In this document: positions 1 to 5,002 of the stretch, piece by piece
Position numbering within the stretch: position 1 is the stretch's first letter
Layout: every line of letters starts with the position of its first letter
NCBI GenBank assembly: GCA_003511845.1
Contig: DOIV01000238.1
Span: 4,475 to 9,476 of the forward strand
Source of the DNA: Flavobacteriaceae bacterium
Lineage (GTDB): Bacteria > Bacteroidota > Bacteroidia > Flavobacteriales > Flavobacteriaceae
DNA length: 5,002 nucleotides
Direction: 5' to 3'
Made by a program: the position numbers and the translations under genes
Notes under the pieces: generated by a model
Told to the model about the DNA's origin: nothing
What the model saw: the letters and a program-made list of their open reading frames with translations, nothing else
Database searches by the model: none

Positions 1-267
1 GTTTTAGCTTACGAACCTGTTTGGGCAATTGGTACAGGTGAAACTGCAAGCCCAGAACAAGCTCAAGAAATGCATGCTTTTATCCGTAATTTAGTTGCTG
101 AAAAGTATAATGTTAGTGTAGCGGATAATGTTTCTATTCTTTATGGAGGTAGTGTAAAACCAGCCAATGCTAAAGAAATTTTTTCTAAAGAAGATGTTGA
201 TGGCGGTCTAATAGGCGGTGCTGCATTAAATGCTGATGATTTTTCAGCTTTGATTAAAGCGATTTAA
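1..267 (+). CDS. tpiA: Triose-phosphate isomerase, C-terminal part (5' end outside window)
   Basis: Glycolytic and gluconeogenic enzyme of the cytosol that interconverts dihydroxyacetone phosphate and glyceraldehyde 3-phosphate. The reading frame is open from base 1 and ends at TAA 265-267, giving 88 residues of a protein usually near 250, so about the last third is present. The fragment starts with the TIM active-site signature [11 protein letters not shown] (fragment residues 3-13). Its Glu5 is the catalytic base, and the residues after it form the flexible phosphate-gripping loop 6. Loop 7 (YGGSV, 48-52) and the phosphate-binding loop 8 ([10 protein letters not shown], 67-76) are intact, so the visible part looks functional. 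The start codon and promoter are off the left edge. It is followed on the same strand by prmA after a 158-bp gap, so the two may or may not be co-transcribed. The identification is firm. Confidence 0.98.
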   Translation, partial: VLAYEPVWAIGTGETASPEQAQEMHAFIRNLVAEKYNVSVADNVSILYGGSVKPANAKEIFSKEDVDGGLIGGAALNADDFSALIKAI

Positions 268-273
268 TTTGTA

Positions 274-289
274 ACTCCTTGTCTGGAGT
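274..289 (+). terminator. Small hairpin after tpiA, possible weak terminator
   Basis: ACTCC (274-278) and GGAGT (285-289) are perfect reverse complements around a 6-base loop, beginning seven bases after the tpiA stop. No T-tract follows, so it may only protect the 3' end of the message or be chance. A second, AT-only dyad (8-bp arms, 307-314 and 319-326) lies a little further on. Neither is a convincing intrinsic terminator, which leaves read-through from tpiA into prmA possible. Confidence 0.3.
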
Positions 290-425
290 GCTTGAGAGCT
301 AATATCTATTTTAATTATTTAAAATAAATATTGCTAGTTAGTTCTTACTTTGTCCAATGTCTTTTGTCTATAAGCAAAGCGTTCTTAGCCCTTTTATCAG
401 AGAATAGAGTTTAATTTTATAAATT

Positions 426-1256
426 ATGATATACCTATCCTATACTTTCAAGGTTTCACCTTTAGAACCTGCAACTGAAATTTTGATTGCTGAATTGGGA
501 TATGCAGGTTTTGAAAGTTTTGTAGAAAATGAAGATGGTGTTACGGCATATATTCAGAAAGAGGAATACCATAAAGGCATTTTAGATGCTATTTTTATAT
601 TGCAAAATGATGAATTTGAAATTTCATACACAAAAGAAGAAATTGCTCAAGTCAATTGGAATCAAGAATGGGAGAAAAATTTCAACCCTATTCATGTAGA
701 TGATTTGGTAAGTATTAGAGCTCCTTTTCACAAAAAAACCAATCATAAATACGAGATTATTATTGAACCAAAAATGAGTTTTGGTACAGGTCATCATGAA
801 ACTACGCATATGATGGTACAGCATTTATTGACTTTAGAAATGAAGGGTAAACGAGTGCTCGATATGGGTTGCGGAACAGGTGTTTTAGCTATTTTTTCAG
901 AAATAAGAGGAGCTAAATTCATAGATGCAATTGATATAGATGAGTGGTGTTATGAAAATACATTTGACAATTTAGAACTTAACAATTGTAAAAAAGTAGA
1001 TGTCTATCAAGGTGATGCGTCATTATTGATTAATAAAAAGTATGATGTTATAATTGCTAATATCAATAGAAATATTTTATTGAATGATATTAAAACGTAT
1101 ACCAATTGTTTGAATGCCAATGGTATTTTATTACTTAGTGGTTTTTACCAAGAAGACATTCCTCTTATTGATACAGAAGCTTCAAAGTATCAATTAAAAT
1201 TAGATTCAATTATCGAAAGAAATAATTGGGTGGCTATAAAGTATAATTCACCTTAA
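426..1256 (+). CDS. prmA: Ribosomal protein L11 methyltransferase PrmA
   Basis: S-adenosylmethionine-dependent cytosolic enzyme that trimethylates ribosomal protein L11 (known for the family). The 276-residue length is normal for flavobacterial PrmA, slightly shorter than the roughly 290 of Escherichia coli. The N-terminal part (about 1-95) is the substrate-recognition region, with ELGYAGFESF near 24-33 and a W-rich linker NWNQEWEKNF at 77-86. The class I Rossmann methyltransferase domain follows. It has the PrmA hallmark SFGTGHHETT (118-127), SAM motif I VLDMGCGTGVLA (144-155), the acidic end of strand 2 DAIDIDEW (167-174), and the motif IV equivalent ANINRNIL (211-218), where Asn replaces the NPPY-type first residues as is usual in this family. 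The start is fixed by an in-frame TAA at 420-422 just upstream; no other ATG occurs until codon 117. There is no Shine-Dalgarno sequence, only an AT-rich leader, as expected in Bacteroidota. No clear promoter was found, so co-transcription with tpiA is possible. Confidence 0.96.
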   Translation: MIYLSYTFKVSPLEPATEILIAELGYAGFESFVENEDGVTAYIQKEEYHKGILDAIFILQNDEFEISYTKEEIAQVNWNQEWEKNFNPIHVDDLVSIRAPFHKKTNHKYEIIIEPKMSFGTGHHETTHMMVQHLLTLEMKGKRVLDMGCGTGVLAIFSEIRGAKFIDAIDIDEWCYENTFDNLELNNCKKVDVYQGDASLLINKKYDVIIANINRNILLNDIKTYTNCLNANGILLLSGFYQEDIPLIDTEASKYQLKLDSIIERNNWVAIKYNSP

Positions 1257-1295
1257 TTGTTTTTCCTTATCAAAAAGTTAAAATTTTCCTCTTTT

Positions 1296-1326
1296 TTGTT
1301 TGTATTCTACAGTTTTACTATTTTTG
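1296..1326 (+). promoter_or_regulatory. Bacteroidota-type sigma promoter of clpS
   Basis: TATTTTTG at 1319-1326 matches the Bacteroidota -7 consensus TAnnTTTG exactly. A TTG at 1296-1298 stands 20 bases upstream, a spacing that fits the -33 element of these promoters. The clpS ATG begins only 10 bases after the -7 element, so the transcript leader should be just a few bases long. This suggests clpS is transcribed independently of prmA, although read-through is also possible because no terminator hairpin is visible in the 80-bp prmA-clpS gap. Confidence 0.65.
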
Positions 1327-1336
1327 CAGTAATAAA

Positions 1337-1612
1337 ATGAGTACAAAAGAAAAAATACAAGAAGAAGTTGATGTTCTTGAACAAGAACTATTTCAGCATG
1401 AAATCATCTTATTTAATGATGATGTCAATACTTTTGAGCATGTTATTGATTCTTTAATTGATGTTTGTAATCATACTTCAGAGCAAGCAGAACAATGTGC
1501 ATATTTAGTACACTTCAAAGGGAAATGTGCAGTAAAAACTGGCGAATATGATGAGTTGAAACCTCGTTGTACTAAGTTGTTGAACTTAGGACTCTCTGCT
1601 GAAATTATTTAA
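1337..1612 (+). CDS. clpS: ATP-dependent Clp protease adaptor ClpS
   Basis: Small cytosolic adaptor that binds proteins with destabilising N-terminal residues (N-degrons) and hands them to the ClpA/ClpC-type unfoldase of the ClpP protease. At 91 residues it is a normal-sized, slightly short ClpS. After a flexible, acidic N-terminal tail (1-20) comes the core: the ligand-pocket motif LFNDDVNTFEHV (25-36) with Asn27, Asp28 and Asp29, then the helix around QAEQCAYLVHFKGKC (50-64). Its His59 corresponds to the pocket His66 of the E. coli protein, and the C-terminal strand ends in GLSAEI. The key ligand-binding residues are kept. The E. coli pocket Thr38 and gatekeeper Met40 correspond by position to Asn31 and Phe33, a pattern I recall as normal in Flavobacteriia. 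The start is supported by the promoter element ending 10 bases upstream; no Shine-Dalgarno sequence is present. It sits between prmA and acn on the same strand. Confidence 0.95.
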   Translation: MSTKEKIQEEVDVLEQELFQHEIILFNDDVNTFEHVIDSLIDVCNHTSEQAEQCAYLVHFKGKCAVKTGEYDELKPRCTKLLNLGLSAEII

Positions 1613-1756
1613 ACCTTGACTTTTCTTGTTTGATTTTAAAAACTTAAAACTAGTATCATTTTATTACTATATTCATAAAAAACAGACTCTATTTTAATAA
1701 CTAGTGTATTATTTGTCTTTATTTCACGTTATTTTTTAATTAAGTTTATTATTAAT

Positions 1757-1764
1757 TACATTTG
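1757..1764 (+). promoter_or_regulatory. -7 promoter element of acn
   Basis: TACATTTG matches the Bacteroidota -7 consensus TAnnTTTG exactly and lies 24 bases before the acn ATG, which would give a leader of roughly 18-20 bases. No good TTG -33 element sits at the expected distance; the region there is only AT-rich. A heptamer TTAATTA occurs at 1736-1742 and again at 1752-1758, the second copy running into the -7 element. With the 176-bp clpS-acn gap it indicates that acn is a separate transcription unit. Confidence 0.6.
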
Positions 1765-1788
1765 TAACATAAATAAACAACTTGAATT

Positions 1789-4053
1789 ATGGCATTTGAC
1801 ATTAAAATGATAAAGAGCGTTTACAACAGAATGAAACAAAATGTTGATAAAGCTCGTGAAGTAGTCGGGAAACCTTTAACACTTGCAGAAAAAATATTAT
1901 ACAACCATCTTTGGGACCCGAACTCAAATAAATCATTTACTAGAGGTAAAGATTATGTTGATTTTGCTCCAGACCGTATTGCTTGCCAGGATGCTACTGC
2001 ACAAATGGCATTGTTACAATTTATGCAAGCAGGTAAAAAAGAAGTTGCAGTGCCAACAACTGTACATTGTGATCATTTAATTCAAGCAAAAATAGGTGCA
2101 GACAAAGATTTACAAGAAGCTATCAATACTTCAAGTGAAGTATTCAATTTCTTAGCATCAGTATCAAATAAATATGGCATTGGCTTTTGGAAACCAGGAG
2201 CAGGAATCATCCATCAAGTAGTGTTAGAGAATTATGCTTTTCCTGGCGGGATGATGATTGGTACCGATTCTCATACTGTAAATGCAGGAGGGTTAGGTAT
2301 GGTTGCCATCGGAGTAGGAGGAGCAGATGCTGTTGATGTAATGGTGGGTATGCCATGGGAATTAAAATTTCCTAAATTAATTGGAGTGAAGTTAACGGGT
2401 AAATTGTCTGGATGGACAGCTTCAAAAGATGTGATTCTAAAAGTAGCGGGAATATTAACGGCTAAAGGAGGTACAGATTGTATCGTTGAATATTTTGGAG
2501 AAGGAGCAATATCACTTTCCGCTACAGGAAAAGGTACTATTTGTAATATGGGAGCAGAAATTGGGGCTACCACTTCTACTTTTGGTTATGATGCTTCTAT
2601 TGAACGTTATTTAAAAGCAACCAATAGAGCTGATGTTGCTGATGCAGCTAACGAAATTAAGGATTATTTAACTGGAGACCCTGAAGTTTATGCAAATCCA
2701 AAAGACTATTTTGATCAAGTCATTGAAATTAATTTAGATGAATTGGCACCACATTTAAACGGCCCATTTACACCAGACTTAGCAACTCCAGTAGGTAAAG
2801 AAATGACCGAAAAAGCAACAAAAAATGATTGGCCTTTAAAAGTTGAGTGGGGCTTGATAGGGTCATGCACAAATTCATCTTATGAAGATTTATCAAGAGC
2901 TGCATCTATTGCAAAACAAGCTATAAAAAAAGGGTTGGTTGCTAAAGCTGAATTTGGTATCAATCCAGGTTCTGAGCAAGTACGATATACAGCAGAAAGA
3001 GATGGATTATTAGATATATTTGAAGACTTAGGAGCAACAATTTTTACCAATGCTTGTGGACCATGTATTGGTCAATGGGCTAGAGAAGGTGCTGAAGGAC
3101 AACCTAAAAATACAATAGTACATTCGTTCAATAGAAACTTTTCTAAACGTGCCGATGGAAACCCAAATACTCATGCTTTTGTTGGTTCTCCTTCTATGGT
3201 AGCCGCAGTTGCAATTTCTGGAAAATTAGATTTTAATCCGGTGAAGGATAAGTTAATCAATAAAAATGGAGAAGAAGTACAATTAGAAGAGCCAACAGGT
3301 TTTGAATTACCTCCAACAGGTTTTGATGTAGAAGACCCAGGTTTTGTAGCTCCAATGGCTGATGGTTCAGGTGTAGAAATTACTGTGAGTTCTGATTCTA
3401 AGAGATTACAATTGTTGACCCCTTTTACACCAATTAAAGGAAATATTTCTGGAGCAAAATTATTAATAAAAGCTGCTGGTAAATGTACTACAGATCATAT
3501 TTCAATGGCTGGACCTTGGTTACGTTTTAGAGGTCATTTAGATAACATTTCTGAAAATTGCTTAATCGGAGCAGTAAATGCATTTGGGCAAGCAACCAAT
3601 AAAGTTAAAAATCAATTAACGAATGAGCTTGGGCCTGTACCTACAACAGCTAGAGCATATAAAGCGGCAGGAGTTCCTTCAATTGTAGTTGGAGAACATA
3701 ATTATGGTGAAGGTTCATCAAGAGAGCATGCAGCTATGGAACCACGTCATTTAGGCGTTGTAGCAGTAATCGTAAAGTCATTTGCACGAATTCATGAAAC
3801 CAATTTAAAGAAACAAGGTATGTTAGGCCTAACTTTTGCAAAAGAGAGTGATTATGATTTAATTCAGGAAGACGACACTTTTGACTTTATAGATTTGATA
3901 GATTTTGCACCTGCAAAACCATTAACCTTAGTTATTAATCATGCAGATGGAACTAGTGATATGATTAATTTAAATCATACTTATAACGTAGGTCAAATTG
4001 CATGGTTTAAAGAAGGTTCTGCCTTAAATTTAATTAAAAAGGAAAATGCTTAA
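1789..4053 (+). CDS. acn: Aconitate hydratase, mitochondrial type
   Basis: TCA-cycle enzyme that isomerises citrate to isocitrate through cis-aconitate, using a [4Fe-4S] cluster in the cytosol. The 754-residue length fits the mitochondrial-like aconitase branch rather than the roughly 890-residue AcnA or roughly 860-residue AcnB. Three cluster-ligand cysteines are present: Cys360 in [14 protein letters not shown] (355-368, family signature 1), and Cys423 and Cys426 in [10 protein letters not shown] (420-429, signature 2). Other active-site elements are GTDSHT (158-163), Arg449 and Arg454 in FNRNFSKR (equivalent to pig Arg447 and Arg452), and the swivel-domain loop [16 protein letters not shown] (639-654) with the catalytic Ser and Arg. 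The swivel domain fills roughly the last 215 residues. Domain order is the mitochondrial one, with the swivel at the C terminus. The start is secure because an in-frame TGA lies at 1783-1785. A seven-residue repeat sits at about 501-521 in the linker before the swivel domain. It is convergent with the FecR-like gene. The symbol is generic, since acnA/acnB naming does not fit this branch. Confidence 0.97.
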   Translation: MAFDIKMIKSVYNRMKQNVDKAREVVGKPLTLAEKILYNHLWDPNSNKSFTRGKDYVDFAPDRIACQDATAQMALLQFMQAGKKEVAVPTTVHCDHLIQAKIGADKDLQEAINTSSEVFNFLASVSNKYGIGFWKPGAGIIHQVVLENYAFPGGMMIGTDSHTVNAGGLGMVAIGVGGADAVDVMVGMPWELKFPKLIGVKLTGKLSGWTASKDVILKVAGILTAKGGTDCIVEYFGEGAISLSATGKGTICNMGAEIGATTSTFGYDASIERYLKATNRADVADAANEIKDYLTGDPEVYANPKDYFDQVIEINLDELAPHLNGPFTPDLATPVGKEMTEKATKNDWPLKVEWGLIGSCTNSSYEDLSRAASIAKQAIKKGLVAKAEFGINPGSEQVRYTAERDGLLDIFEDLGATIFTNACGPCIGQWAREGAEGQPKNTIVHSFNRNFSKRADGNPNTHAFVGSPSMVAAVAISGKLDFNPVKDKLINKNGEEVQLEEPTGFELPPTGFDVEDPGFVAPMADGSGVEITVSSDSKRLQLLTPFTPIKGNISGAKLLIKAAGKCTTDHISMAGPWLRFRGHLDNISENCLIGAVNAFGQATNKVKNQLTNELGPVPTTARAYKAAGVPSIVVGEHNYGEGSSREHAAMEPRHLGVVAVIVKSFARIHETNLKKQGMLGLTFAKESDYDLIQEDDTFDFIDLIDFAPAKPLTLVINHADGTSDMINLNHTYNVGQIAWFKEGSALNLIKKENA
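3292..3326 (+). repeat. Short in-frame direct repeat inside acn
   Basis: The 14-mer CCAACAGGTTTTGA occurs at 3292-3305 and 3313-3326, exactly 21 bases (seven codons) apart. It encodes EPTGFEL followed by PPTGFDV, with a third, decayed unit EDPGFVA after it. It lies in the surface linker between the catalytic core and the swivel domain, where sequence is expected to be flexible. Confidence 0.7.
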
Positions 4054-4054
4054 T

Positions 4055-4071
4055 CCCTCATTGAGGGTTTA
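4055..4071 (+). terminator. Small hairpin directly after acn, candidate intrinsic terminator
   Basis: CCCTC (4055-4059) and GAGGG (4063-4067) form a perfect GC-rich 5-bp stem with an ATT loop, starting two bases after the acn stop and followed by TTTATTT. The T-tract is short and broken, so termination may be partial. The stronger palindrome about 45 bases downstream would serve as backup. Confidence 0.5.
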
Positions 4072-4112
4072 TTTACAGATACATTCTGAGTTGTTGATTT
4101 AATTCAATTGTA

Positions 4113-4160
4113 TAGAAACAAAAAAGAGGTTTGCATATGCAAACCTCTTTTTTGTTTCTA
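4113..4160. terminator. Bidirectional intrinsic terminator (48-bp perfect palindrome)
   Basis: Every base from 4113 to 4136 pairs with its partner from 4160 back to 4137, so the arms are 24 bp with no mismatch. The core stem is AGAGGTTTGC (4125-4134), an ATAT apex (4135-4138) and GCAAACCTCT (4139-4148). Six A residues flank it on the left (4120-4125) and six T residues on the right (4148-4153), so both strands read as a strong stem followed by a U-tract. It lies between convergent genes: 59 bases after the acn stop and 11 bases after the stop of the minus-strand gene. It should therefore end transcription from both sides. Confidence 0.93.
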
Positions 4161-4171
4161 ATTATTACTCT

Positions 4172-4870
4172 TTATCCTTTTGTCCAAGTAGGTAGCTCAG
4201 AAGTATTCATTTTTTCTTCAAAAGTTTCGCCATCAATAATTTTGAAACTTTGATTTGGTGTTACAGTAATCTCTTTGTCTTTATAACTTAGAGTAACTAT
4301 ACCTTCATAACATATAACTTCAAAGTAATCTGCTCTTTGTATAACTTTAAACTTAGAACCAGACACTATCATTTCACCTAGCCAAGTGACAACATTTACA
4401 GATGAACCTTTTTCTATATTAAAAAATGCTTCCCCAACCAAACTTACTTTAGGTACGTTCTCCCAATTACTTTTTTTGTATTTTATGGCAGAAGCAGTAT
4501 TTAGTTTTATTTTTGAATTATCTGGTAATTCAATTGATTTTGTATTGCTTGTTAGTGTTTTAATTATTGTAGTACCACCATAAATTGGTGCATAATATAC
4601 TGCTAATGCAATTATAAATATGGCAGCAATACGCATTAAAGGTTGCATCCAATTAATTGTTTTAACAGGTGTTTCTAACCGACGTTCTTTAATGATTGCG
4701 TTTAATTTATCAAATTCAAAATCAACATCATAAGTTGTGTCTTCAAAAAGCTTAGCTTTTTCAGATATTTTGGTGTATGACTCATACTCAGGCAATGCCT
4801 CAAAAGCTTTAAGCTCAGCATTGTTTAGTTCATCATCTAACCATTTTTGTATTAAAATTTCTTTTTTCAT
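4172..4870 (-). CDS. FecR-family anti-sigma factor, short form without DUF4974
   Basis: Inner-membrane regulator of the FecR type. Such proteins hold an ECF sigma factor in the cytoplasm and, on a periplasmic signal, usually from a TonB-dependent transducer, release or activate it (family knowledge). The 232 residues comprise a cytoplasmic segment (1-75) beginning MKKEILIQKWLDDELNNAE, one predicted transmembrane helix (about 79-97, RIAAIFIIALAVYYAPIYG), and a periplasmic FecR domain (about 100-213). The latter has SIELPDNSKIKLNTASAIKY (112-131), VSLVGEAFFNIEKG (142-155), IVSGSKFKVIQR (168-179) and FEVICYEGIVTL (183-194). It ends at TSELPTWTKG, where longer flavobacterial relatives continue into a C-terminal DUF4974 domain, so it is roughly 60-100 residues shorter than usual. 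The start follows an AT-rich leader with no Shine-Dalgarno sequence, and an in-frame TAG lies at about 4914-4916. The terminator follows the stop directly, so it is the last gene of its unit. A partner ECF sigma gene would be expected to the right of the window but is not seen. Confidence 0.88.
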   Translation of the reverse strand: MKKEILIQKWLDDELNNAELKAFEALPEYESYTKISEKAKLFEDTTYDVDFEFDKLNAIIKERRLETPVKTINWMQPLMRIAAIFIIALAVYYAPIYGGTTIIKTLTSNTKSIELPDNSKIKLNTASAIKYKKSNWENVPKVSLVGEAFFNIEKGSSVNVVTWLGEMIVSGSKFKVIQRADYFEVICYEGIVTLSYKDKEITVTPNQSFKIIDGETFEEKMNTSELPTWTKG

Positions 4871-4900
4871 TTTAGGGTTTCTTATTACATAACAACTGAA

Positions 4901-4916
4901 GTAGGGTTTTTCCTAC
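4901..4916. promoter_or_regulatory. GTAGG/CCTAC dyad upstream of the FecR-like gene
   Basis: GTAGG (4901-4905) and CCTAC (4912-4916) are inverted arms around a 6-base spacer, 31 bases upstream of the FecR-like start codon. The octamer TTCCTACC occurs here (4910-4917) and again at 4985-4992. The position suits an operator or an ECF sigma recognition site for autoregulation, but that role is inferred from position and symmetry alone. Confidence 0.35.
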
Positions 4917-4991
4917 CACAGAATAAAATATTTTTTCACTTTTTCAAAAGCGACTTCAACTATGTAACAATTAGATCTCATAAATTCCTAC

Positions 4992-4999
4992 CAAATATA
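4992..4999 (-). promoter_or_regulatory. Possible -7 promoter element facing the FecR-like gene
   Basis: Read on the minus strand this is TATATTTG, an exact match to TAnnTTTG. Its -33 partner would lie beyond the right edge, so it cannot be tested. If real, the transcript would carry a leader of about 115 bases before the FecR-like start codon. All three minus-strand frames hit stops between about 4973 and 4990, so any gene upstream on that strand ends by then, and an in-gene chance match is possible. Confidence 0.35.
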
Positions 5000-5002
5000 T
5001 AT

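Noticed and set aside
346..395. Possible prmA promoter: TACTTTG at 346-352, or TTG at 364-366 with TAGCCCTTTT at 386-395
   Set aside because: The first is one base short of TAnnTTTG and lacks a TTG at the right distance. The second has acceptable spacing (19 bases), but its -7 part does not match the consensus. Neither is supportable.
624..824. Minus-strand open frame of 66 codons inside prmA
   Set aside because: It lies wholly antisense to a well-supported gene, has no recognisable domain, and is an expected shadow.
1634..1649. AT-only dyad TTTTAA-AAAC-TTAAAA after clpS as a terminator
   Set aside because: The stem has no G-C pairs and would be unstable; such dyads are expected by chance in sequence this AT-rich.
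1649..1705. ACTAGT repeated at 1649-1654 and 1700-1705 in the clpS-acn spacer
   Set aside because: A six-base palindrome occurring twice with no flanking conservation is weak evidence for an operator.
2271..2573. Minus-strand open frame of 100 codons inside acn
   Set aside because: Antisense to conserved aconitase sequence; its Pro/Ala-rich composition mirrors the Gly/Ala-rich sense codons.
4386..4583. Plus-strand open frame of 65 codons with hydrophobic stretches, antisense to the FecR-like gene
   Set aside because: The hydrophobicity is what the reverse complement of that gene would give by chance; there is no promoter or family resemblance, and the sense gene has clear motifs.
4914..4982. 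Minus-strand mini-ORF of 22 codons (MRSNCYIVEVAF...) ahead of the FecR-like gene, a possible leader peptide
   Set aside because: It is in frame with the FecR-like gene but ends in TAG and shows no attenuator, residue run or conserved feature; it is too short to support.

Overview
The window looks like a piece of a low-GC Bacteroidota chromosome, most likely a marine or host-associated Flavobacteriia member. The evidence is the AT-rich composition, the absence of Shine-Dalgarno sequences in front of every gene, promoter -7 elements of the Bacteroidota type (TAnnTTTG) upstream of clpS and acn, a FecR-type anti-sigma factor of the flavobacterial kind, and the order tpiA-prmA-clpS, which I recall as common in Flavobacteriia. 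This taxonomic call is inference from style and family knowledge; no marker rRNA is present.

Layout: (1) 1-267, + strand, the C-terminal third of triose-phosphate isomerase (tpiA), cut by the left edge. (2) 426-1256, +, prmA, the ribosomal protein L11 methyltransferase. (3) 1337-1612, +, clpS, the N-degron adaptor of the Clp protease, behind its own near-leaderless promoter. (4) 1789-4053, +, a mitochondrial-type aconitate hydratase, also with its own -7 element. (5) 4054-4171, a convergent intergenic region holding a small hairpin right after acn and then a perfect 48-bp palindrome that works as a terminator for both strands. (6) 4172-4870, - strand, a short FecR-family anti-sigma factor. 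(7) 4871-5002, 132 bp of non-coding DNA upstream of that gene, with a GTAGG/CCTAC dyad, a repeated octamer and a possible promoter at the right edge.

Most of the window is core housekeeping: glycolysis (TpiA), translation-apparatus modification (PrmA), regulated proteolysis (ClpS) and the TCA cycle (Acn). The one accessory-type element is the FecR-like gene. It ends where the family normally continues into a C-terminal DUF4974 (STN-like) domain, and the terminator follows at once, so no TonB-dependent receptor lies downstream of it. I see no mobile element, CRISPR array, tRNA or rRNA, and nothing that amounts to an undescribed multi-gene system; the most interesting item is the shortened anti-sigma factor and its upstream region.
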